Translations under genes and position numbers: made by a program | Shown: piece after piece, positions 56,801-64,000 of the stretch | How the letters are laid out: each line of letters begins with the position of its first letter | How positions within the stretch are numbered: the stretch's first letter is position 1 | Notes under the pieces: model-generated | The model's input: the letters and a program-made list of their open reading frames with translations, nothing else | Told to the model about the DNA's origin: nothing | The model's database searches: none | Assembly (NCBI GenBank): GCA_039545295.1 | Contig: BCIK01000001.1 | Coordinates: 930,001-994,000, forward strand | DNA from: Udeniomyces pyricola | Lineage: Eukaryota; Basidiomycota; Tremellomycetes; Cystofilobasidiales; Mrakiaceae | Direction: 5' to 3' | DNA length: 64,000 nt

Positions 56801-57667
56801 TCAAATAGTCGTCAGCTGTAACGTCAGCGAGAATGCATTGTCGGATGGGTTGGTACGAGTTCGCGACGAGCGACGCGAAAGCCCGGACGGACCTGAACTT
56901 CCTTGACGACTTCGTACTCGTCCGCCTGAGCCAGCATCTCGATCGCGCTCTTGGTCAGAACGTTGGAAAAGTCTAGAATAGGAAGAAGGTTTGTCTGGTC
57001 AGCCATGGATCGCGATAGCTCTACTAGGACAATCGACTGCTCGGGCAACGATGCCTCGCGCAGCACCTGGATACGATTCAGAGTGAGATGGGCGGATAGA
57101 CAAAGACGACCTACATAGCCAGTATCCACCATATCTCGGCTGGGCTAGCTCCTCCTTGATATGTTCGAGTGTGTCAGGGTCGGGAGAGACAAACATGATG
57201 CACTTGAGGTGAGGCATTCGATCTCGAGACATGCTGAGATGGGCAAGGTCCAAAGATCAGGCGCGTTGAGAAGCAACGAAAGAGGATTGGAAGTGGGCAG
57301 ATTGTTGGTTGTCGTGGGCTGACTGTGTGAGTATACAATCGATGGCGAGAGTGAACACGAGACATTGAATACCATGGCAATTCGGGACTGACTTGTCGAT
57401 GCGGTCGGTGAGGTAGACCTCGTGAGTGAGCAAGGTGGACTGCGTCGTCGCTAGCGAAACGATGGGCGTCTGTTCGTGGAGTGAATGGAAGGGCATGGTG
57501 AGCGAGAGTGAATGATAGCATGGGTGGATGGTGACAACGATGAGAAGTGGGCAGTGGGCTAGAAGGAAGGGACGAACGGTGTGAGCATCGAGGAGGAGGA
57601 CCTTCATACCGGTGAGTTCGGTGAGCATTTTATCGAGGTAAACCTCGATGGCCTTGCGGGTGTCCAT
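53828..57667 (-). CDS. VPS45: Vacuolar sorting SM protein Vps45, 768 aa
   Basis: Sec1/Munc18-type protein that binds the Tlg2 syntaxin for Golgi-to-endosome/vacuole fusion. Coding-order exons: 57578-57667, 57393-57469, 57115-57233, 56893-56972, 56690-56767, 56341-56602, 56128-56252, 55694-56020, 55379-55537, 55083-55190, 54807-54952, 54526-54714, 53828-54374. Seen: [140 protein letters not shown] and [10 protein letters not shown]. The SM domain ends near residue 586. The last exon adds about 180 residues rich in Ser/Thr/Pro/Gly with a Gly run, absent from yeast Vps45. A single undetermined base lies in the last intron. Confidence 0.94.
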
Positions 57668-58034
57668 GGGTGTGTGTCGGATGGAGGCGTGGATATATGA
57701 GTAGAGAAGCGATATGGAGAATGCTAGTTGTGAGGGAGACTTGGACTGATAGGTTGGGATGGAGTGTAGCTATAGGTATAAGGAGATGGTAAGCTGCGAG
57801 TCAATTAGGTGATGTACATGTACTGGATGGGTGGGTGCGTTGCGCATGTACTGGCCGTTGGCGCGTCGGGTGGTGCGGATGAGTCCGTGATTGATGATGA
57901 TGAGAGCGAGCGTCAGAGGGTCATCCAGGCTCAGCCAAGTTAATGACATCAAAGTTATATATCAATCTAGTAGACCACATCACCATTTACCCATCCGTAC
58001 ATACCATTCTGACACTCTCCACCCACCATCAGCC
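57668..58034. promoter_or_regulatory. Divergent promoter VPS45 / CAB4
   Basis: 367 bases between start codons on opposite strands; it must contain both leaders and promoters. No gene is seen inside it. Confidence 0.55.
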
Positions 58035-59555
58035 ATGAATCCCCCCACGCCTGCCTACACCATCCCGTCTTCGCTTCTCATCCTCCACATCCCATCGCTC
58101 AGCGCCCTCACCCATCCAACCCAGCCCTTACGGCAAGCTATCCGCGACGTCTCCGACGCAACGACCGAGCATCTCACCATCTTCCTGCATTCTGATCTCT
58201 TTAACCCTAAATCTCCAACCTATCTCTGTCCCGTTCGTCATTGGAGACCAATCCAGACATTCCTTGGCATCGTCTATGGGGAGAGCCTCCGTGTCGCGCA
58301 ATCGCGAGGCAGGATCCTCTTTGAGATCGATGTCGTCCTCCAAGGACTTGGCTACGCAGAGGGTGACCTCGCACGCTGGGCCCAAAAAGATGTCAGGAGA
58401 TGGCATGCAGCTTGGATACCTACGGGCCGTAAGTCTCTCGCGTCAATCGGTCGAGGATGTAGCCTACATGAACCATCGTGATTGACACAGAATAATCTCT
58501 CTCTCGCCTCCTTCCCTTGTCTTGTCCCATCGCCCCATCACTCCGCGCAGTCCTCGTCTCGAGCTTGCCGAAAGGCTTTCCATCGTTACCGAGGGCAGTT
58601 CACGTCCTGCCGCCCTTTGAAGAACATCCCTCCACCTCATCCGTGGACGAGAACAGCCAAACAGACGACTCGATATCGTACCCAGTCGTTGCTCTCGGAG
58701 GTGAGCGTCCCTCCTTCTTACAAGAAAGCTGGCCGAACCGCGTTGCGTAGGATCTGAACTGAATCACGTGTCGACATTGCTTGGATCAAAGGATCCTTTG
58801 ACCATCTGCATGCCGGTCACAAAATTCTCTTGACCATGTCGATTCTCATCTGTTCCCGCAAGCTCATTGTTGGCGTTTCCGGTGAGTGCCCCTGTTCTCT
58901 CTCTGGATTTGACCTGCTTCGTAGGCCGATATCAATGTTCGCTCCCATTTTTTTTTTTCTTCTTGTATTTTTTCTCTTCTTTTTTCTTTTTTACCAGACG
59001 ATGAACTTCTCAAGAATAAGAAATATGCATCCTTCCTTGAGCCACTCGAAAGCCGCAAGTCGCATCTGACCGAGTTTGTGAAGCTCATGAATCCGACGTT
59101 GACATATGACGTATGCACCATCACCGACGTTTACGGCCCCACGGCGACCGAGAAGGACATCCAGGCCCTGGTACTGAGTGAGGAGACGGTTGCGGGAGGC
59201 CAAGCTAGTGAGTGTTCGTGTGTGTGTGTGTGGGTGTGTGTGTGTTTGTGATGGCGATTTGCACTGCACTCTTGGTAGAAGATCAAACGGCTCATCTCTT
59301 TTTCGTTGAACGATTGTCTGCCTTCCTGGTTTTTCTGTTGTCGAAATGTCGTACCTGGAACTCTTGATGGCTGATCTAGTTGCTGACTTGCGAGCGTCAT
59401 CTGCACTGCCACCGTTGGAGACGCACGTGATCTCGGTGATATCTCATCTGGCGGACGAGACGTTGGATGGCGCGTCGGCCGAGCGGATGAAGGAGGCCAA
59501 GATGAGCTCGACGTTTATCAGAGAGTGGATTGCTGGAGGCAAGAGCGAGATATGA
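58035..59555 (+). CDS. CAB4: Phosphopantetheine adenylyltransferase (CoA synthesis), 339 aa
   Basis: Transfers AMP from ATP to 4'-phosphopantetheine, giving dephospho-CoA. Exons: 58035-58428, 58551-58700, 58792-58881, 58998-59207, 59380-59555. The nucleotidyltransferase fold starts with VVALGGSFDHLHAGHKILLT (the HxGH signature is HAGH; the usual T of GGTFDHLH is S), followed by ILICSRKLIVGVSDDELLKN, DVYGPTATEKDIQALVLSEE, TVAGGQA, and MSSTFIREWI near the end (the ISSTxIR-type loop). The first 190 residues are a fungal N-terminal extension, as in yeast Cab4. No C-terminal dephospho-CoA kinase is fused, so that step needs another gene. A TG microsatellite lies in the last intron. The last acceptor (59378-59379) was chosen because it alone joins GGQA to the ISSTxIR-containing frame. 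Confidence 0.92.
59220..59244. repeat. TG dinucleotide microsatellite
   Basis: About twelve TG units, one interruption, in the last intron of CAB4. Confidence 0.9.
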
Positions 59556-60203
59556 AGAGCAGCATATATGATGAGCGGCGACGTTGAGTGATACGTGGTC
59601 GGTTAATGGGTGCGGACGTGATGATTGGGAGGAGTGGATGTTGAGTGGGATCGGAGTCGATGGACGAATGGATAGATGGATGAAGCCTGAGAGAAATCAC
59701 GAGCGATAACAATGAAGCAGATGGTCAAAAAATTTCCACTTGAAAACGAATGCATGCATGATGGATGTTATATAATCCATGGCGTGGTGCCAAAATTGAA
59801 ATGGCTGTTTTGGGCTGCTGATGGAAACGTCTCATCATTTCTCGCTCTCTCTCTCTCTCTCGTTTCGACGTTTCTCCCTCTCCTCTCTCTTCCGCCCAAA
59901 ACCAAACCACATCCCTGCCCACAAGAACCCTTTCCCACCATTTCCGACCTTTCTAAAACCCTCGCCTCTCCCGTCAACCAACTCCATCGTCATCGTACCC
60001 GTACCACCGACGACAGTCTCCATCCACCCTTCTCCTTCGCCTTCAACTTTGCCCCCAAGAGCCTCATCAATCCGCCCGCTCCTTCCTCGTCGTCCTCCAA
60101 GAACAAGAGGTCGTCCAAGTACCCTACTACGCCCTTCACTCCTTCCTACGCGCCCAAACTCAGTCTTCAGACCGCATCATCATCCAATCCTTCCAACTAC
60201 ACC
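59556..60203. other. Upstream region of the eIF4E2-like gene
   Basis: About 650 bases. The second half is a long C/T-rich leader. The frame of the next gene is open back to an ATG at 59712, but that extension reads as low-complexity Ser/Pro and Leu-rich sequence and is not included. Confidence 0.5.
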
Positions 60204-62527
60204 ATGTCTCCCAAGTCGACCAACGGACCTACTTCAACCGTCACTAAAGCTGGAGCCGGCGCGAAGCGTACCCTCAGCCTGAGTAACGATCCGGCGCTTT
60301 CGCTCAACGCGCATGCCTCCTCGCACTCGGTCTCTGGCGAGCCAGGTGGACAGCCCAAGGATGTCCACCCTCTTAGGCTTAGGTTAGTTTCCGCTGGGTA
60401 AACCAGGGATTGTAGGAGGATCAAACCAAACCAAGCCGGCAAGCTCCAAATGAAAGCGGAGTTGAAGCTGATTCTTTCGTTCTCTTTCTGTTTCTCTCTC
60501 CTCTTCCCTCTCCCTGTTTCTTCTTCTCAACCGTCATCGTTTGGCTCCATTCGCTTTTCCCTAATCCGTTATCACGACCCTTCTTTCCTAAATTTACTTT
60601 TGAACCTCATCACTTACGCGTCCCACGGGCCCGGTATCCAACGCGACTCGCTCCTTCTCGCTGCTGCTCCGACTGTCCCTCGTCCTAAACTCCGTCACTC
60701 GCCGCGTCGAAACTTGTCATTCCTTCTTCGTATGACCCTCCGCTTCGGACCCCGGTCATACACCTATTCCCTTGTGTATCCCCTTGTTCTCTCGGCGGCT
60801 GCTTTGTTGGACTCAGCTGGCTCTTTTGGTTTGTCCATCGCGCGAGGGGAGCCAAAGTCACATCTGCGAGCCAATATGAGGAGAGCATAAAGAAGATTGG
60901 CGGCTTCGCTTCCGTACGTTCCTTCGATGCCATCATCCTTTGTTTGGCTAGTTCCTGTTGATGGCCCTCGCAGGCTTGGTAATTCCTCACTCTCATCAGA
61001 GATGGCCGTTGACAAGCATGTGCTTCCTTTGTTTATACATTTTCGACCGGGATTCGAACCTTCTATCCGGCACCACGGACTTCTCCTCTAACCCATGTTC
61101 ATTCGACCCAATTGTTGCTTCCCCATTATCACTCGGTAACACTGCCGTACTCACTCCGCTCCGACATTCAGATTGAATCCTTCTGGACTGTCTGGTCGCA
61201 TCTCCTGCCGCCGTCTCAGCTTCCTCCGGTGACGGACATTCTCCTCTTTGTACGTAGTCATTCCCGGGCCGAAAGGGGTCAGGTGGATATTTGAGCTGGA
61301 TCGAAGGCAGGGAACTACGTATAAGCTGTGGCAATGGACTTACCCAGGACCCCCCCCCCACTTATCCTCGCGTTCTCCTCTCTCTATAACCTGGAAACCC
61401 CAATCTATCCTTTCTCTCCCTCTCCTCCTTCTTTAACACACTCCCGGCCTAACGATTTGGTAGTCAACTGCGATTCGCTTGCCGATTTGGGAGGAGCTCC
61501 CTCGGGGTGCCAAGTTTACGATCCGTCTGCGCAAAGGGCTGGCGGACCGACTCTTTGAGGACCTCGTCCTCGCCGCGATCGGCGATCAGTTCACCGCGGA
61601 TGAAGGGTGCGATGGCGTGGTGGGCGTGGCGTTGAGCGTGCGGGCGCAGGAGGATGTGTTGAGCGTTTGGACGGAGAAGAGTTATGGGGATGGAGGCAAG
61701 AGCGTCAAGTAAGTTTCTTTTCTCTTTCCTTTTTTTTTAATGAACCGGGCAACGTGTGGTGTGGTGACGTCTGATCAGTCAGAAAGGAAGACTGGAAGCA
61801 TAGTGATAGATCAAGTCGAGGAGGGCGAGGGGAGGGAGAGAGGGGGGGGGGGAAAGGGGGCGGGGGCAGATGTCACCCAGTCTCCATTCTCTTCGAGAAG
61901 AATGTTGGCACTCTTCCAAACCAAATTGCATCATTCCATGCATCCATCCATTGATTCATTTTCTCGAGCCAATGCCAACAACAAACCTACGATGCAGATC
62001 CACTGACTTGTCTTCCTGCATCCCTTTTTTTCTTTCTTCTGTCTTTGTCTGGTTGTAGGGAGGCTATCTTCCGATTGTTGGGACTCCCATCCTCGACTGT
62101 CGTCGATTACAAGCTTAATTCCGAGTACGTTATGTTGTATACATACATACATATTCATCCCCCCCCCCCTCCCCCCGGCTCCATTTTTTCCGTTCTTTCC
62201 CGTCCCGGCTTGGGGTCCCCCTTCTTTCCCTGTTTCTGTCCTGATCCAAACCGTGCTAACCACCTACCCTCCCTCTCTTCCTTCTCCCTTCCCTCCTTCT
62301 GTTCTTTCCTTCCCTCATCGTCCCTTCCTCCCCTCTGCTCCCCCCCCCCCAACCTCAGTCTCATACACTCAACCTCGCGCCCGACCGTGCTCGAGCGGAC
62401 GCATAGTCTCCGGAACGGCGAAGATGGCCTCAGTAGGAGAACTGGTGGGCCGATTGGGGCGACGGCGGCGGCGATCGGGTCTGCTGCTGCGTCGTCTGGT
62501 GCGGGGACAGGAGGAGGGGATCTTTAA
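60204..62527 (+). CDS. Class II eIF4E (eIF4E2/4EHP-like) cap-binding protein, 277 aa
   Basis: Binds the mRNA 5' cap; class II members usually act as translational repressors or specialised initiators. Exons: 60204-60382, 60817-60913, 61172-61249, 61464-61708, 62059-62124, 62359-62527. The core reads HPLRLSWLFWFVHRARGAKV, then SQYEESIKKIGGFASIESFW, LPPVTDILLF, LPIWEELPRG, KFTIRLRKGLADRLFEDLVL, AAIGDQF, ALSVRAQEDVLSVWTEKSYG, and FRLLGLPSSTVVDYKLNSD. The Trp equivalent to mouse Trp56 is replaced (Tyr region SQYEES) while the Trp102 (PIWEE) and Trp73 (SFWTVW) equivalents are kept, which is the class II pattern. The N- and C-terminal tails (Ser/Thr-rich; Ala/Gly-rich) are low complexity. Start 60204 (ACCATGTCTCCC) is preferred to the upstream in-frame ATG at 59712. 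An assembly gap begins 29 bases after the stop. Confidence 0.9.
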
Positions 62528-63566
62528 TCAAAGTTTTAAAAAAAGAGAAAGAAAAANNNNNNNNNNNNNNNNNNNNNNNNNNNNNNNNNNNNNNNNNNNN
62601 NNNNNNNNNNNNNNNNNNNNNNCCCATCCACCCACCCACTTTCCCCTTCCCCTCCCTTCCCATTCTTCTTCTTTACTTCTTGAAAGAAGGATAACAAAAA
62701 AAAGAACTTCTCATTTTATGTGTTTGTTTGTTTGTGTATGTGTGTGTGTGTGTGTAGGGGTTTAAGTTGGGTCATTTTCGGGACCTGATCATCCGACGCG
62801 GCGCCCGACGCTAGACGTGACGTGACGATCGACGTTCATGGTCATATTTCCGAAAAGACCTGGCATGGCATGCATGCATGCATTGATCCGAACGATGAAG
62901 CAAAACGGCCGACGACTCGGCATCATCACGAGAAACACGAGACTTAAAGCTAATAGAGGGAGGGTGATCATACGCATTGGAATCGTTTGGCAAACACTAT
63001 ATTTGCAGTATGCTTGAGTGATTGATTTCTAACAACATATAGAACATGACTTATCTTCTTCAACTCCAATCTCATGGGGAATCTTCCGGCGCTTCTTCTT
63101 GCAAATGAGTCAAACGAGGAAGGATTGTTTCGAAGTCGGAGTTGTTCTTTCAGACAGGAGGCAAAGAAAACACACACACGTCTTTGCATAGCTTGAAAAG
63201 AAAGGGCCGGAAAGAGAGAGAAAAGAAAGAAGACATAAAGGAAAAAAAGAAGGAAGAAGAAAGACATAAATAAGAACTAAATAAGAAAAGCCATAATAGA
63301 AAACGAAGCTGAAAGGTAAAAAAAACATGTCGAGGAGGGTCAATATGGGAGACCGGACGACGTTCATCGCCCCCCAGCCCCTCGCCCCCTTCCACCATCC
63401 CATGCTTTGTCTTCCCCCTTTGCTCATTTCCCTTTCTCCATCACCATCACGCACAACCAACGCTTCACCCCGTCCTTTAAGCCCAAACATCCGTTCATCA
63501 TCTCCTCCTACCATCCCGCACGTCCCTCAACTCTGGGCGCCACGAGGATCGACCGGTCACCTGTAT
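62528..63566. other. Convergent 3' regions with assembly gap
   Basis: About 1 kb between the stops of the eIF4E2-like gene (+) and SDH3 (-). N bases fill 62557-62622. A GT microsatellite at about 62736-62756 and the palindromic run GCATGCATGCATGC near 62870-62883 are present. No gene is seen. Confidence 0.55.
62557..62622. other. Assembly gap of 66 N
   Basis: Unknown bases following an A-rich stretch and preceding a C-rich stretch, probably in the 3' UTR of the eIF4E2-like gene. Confidence 0.98.
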
Positions 63567-64000
63567 TTAGAGCATGGCGAGCCAGACGGAAGAAGCAAGG
63601 GTCAAGCCAATGACGGCGTAGCCCGACTGGGTGACGGCCTTGACAGAGAGGACTGAGTTTGAGTTGAGCCGAAATTTGCATCGCAAAGCAAGAAGAAAGG
63701 GGGGGGGGGGNGGGAGGCAAAAACAAACGATCACAGTCGAGGGGTTAGAAAAAGATATATGCGACATCAAAAGGTTCGTCGTCAACAGACGATTCCCGAC
63801 CATTGAGAAAAAGGACCCAGGGAGAAAAGAATGAAATAATAGGTAAAACGCGAAGCGTCATACGCACTGTAACCAATGTCCCAGAGAAGGTGTCGGATAC
63901 CGTTCCACGAGTGGTAGGTGAAAGGAACAGCAGCGGTGAACTTGAGGGCCGACTTGAGCCAAGCAGGGAAAGCTGAACGAGGTACAGCAACGTGAACCGA
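63567..64000 (-). CDS. SDH3: Succinate dehydrogenase cytochrome b subunit, partial
   Basis: Membrane anchor of respiratory complex II, carrying haem b and the ubiquinone site. Coding-order exons visible: 63868 to at least 64000 (runs off the right edge) and 63567-63652. The joined C-terminal part reads AWLKSALKFTAAVPFTYHSW, NGIRHLLWDIGYILSVKAVT, QSGYAVIGLTLASSVWLAML. The haem-ligand region H-S-x-N-G-x-R-H-L is intact and the last hydrophobic helix ends directly at the stop codon, as in other Sdh3 proteins. A further exon boundary may lie at an AG near 63969, just inside the window. The mitochondrial presequence and first two helices are outside. A G run with one undetermined base (63711) lies in the intron. 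Confidence 0.9.

Noticed and set aside
59712..60203. N-terminal extension of the eIF4E2-like protein from ATG 59712
   Set aside because: It would add 164 low-complexity residues encoded by a C/T-rich leader; the ATG at 60204 has good context and gives a normal protein.
61040..61060. GGGATTCGAACC, the reverse complement of a tRNA B box
   Set aside because: On the minus strand the bases around TTCGAAT do not form a T stem beyond two pairs, no acceptor stem or A box fits, and the site lies inside an intron of the eIF4E2-like gene.
1..64000. Transposons, CRISPR, secondary-metabolite cluster or toxin genes
   Set aside because: I saw no transposase, reverse transcriptase, terminal repeats, regularly spaced repeats, or NRPS/PKS/terpene enzymes; the prolyl oligopeptidase has no adjacent cyclic-peptide precursor that I can recognise.

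Overview
This 64 kb window is nuclear DNA from a filamentous or yeast-like fungus, most probably a basidiomycete. The evidence is compact genes split by many short introns with GT..AG ends (donors such as GTAAGT, GTGAGT, GTGCGT, GTACGT), pyrimidine-rich introns and UTRs, and a gene set of ordinary fungal housekeeping proteins plus a class II eIF4E. I see no operons, phage, insertion sequences, CRISPR arrays, transposons or convincing tRNA/rRNA genes. I rebuilt 21 protein genes by joining exons by eye. Every complete model keeps one open frame across its splice junctions, and the exon lengths sum to a multiple of three.

Layout. 0.8-2.7 kb: unknown acidic, Ser-rich protein (+). 3.7-6.8 kb: glutathione reductase (+). 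7.0-8.3 kb: small EF-hand-like protein (-). 8.5-12.4 kb: prolyl oligopeptidase (+). 12.9-14.4 kb: AIM34-like mitochondrial SAP protein (+). 14.8-17.3 kb: NOP53 (+). 18.0-20.7 kb: intronless mitochondrial membrane protein (+). 21.5-22.7 kb: CKS1 (-). 23.9-26.9 kb: single-pass membrane protein (+). 27.8-31.8 kb: DUS3 (-), interrupted by an assembly gap. 32.1-33.6 kb: SEC11 (+). 34.2-37.4 kb: SGNH-hydrolase-like membrane protein (+). 38.3-41.4 kb: UDP-glucose dehydrogenase (+). 41.9-43.7 kb: adenylylsulfate kinase MET14 (-). 44.4-49.2 kb: glycogen branching enzyme-like protein (-). 50.1-51.2 kb: ribosomal protein eS30 (-). 51.7-52.7 kb: ribosomal protein eS17 (+). 53.8-57.7 kb: VPS45 (-). 58.0-59.6 kb: phosphopantetheine adenylyltransferase CAB4 (+). 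60.2-62.5 kb: eIF4E2/4EHP-type cap-binding protein (+). 63.6-64.0 kb and beyond: succinate dehydrogenase cytochrome b subunit SDH3 (-, runs off the window).

The genes do not form one pathway. Loose themes are mitochondrion (SDH3, AIM34-like, the 907-residue protein), translation and ribosome assembly (NOP53, DUS3, eS30, eS17, eIF4E2), secretory and vacuolar traffic (SEC11, VPS45) and sugar or wall metabolism (UDP-glucose dehydrogenase beside an SGNH-type surface protein, and the branching-enzyme-like protein).

I found no clear undescribed system. The most notable signals are at gene-structure level: micro-exons of 9-16 nt in four genes, a GC-AG intron, start-codon-only or near-start-only first exons in the two divergent ribosomal protein genes, a spliced versus retained C-terminus in glutathione reductase, an unusually long VPS45 tail, a divergent branching enzyme, and strand-biased homopolymer runs that also mark the assembly gaps.
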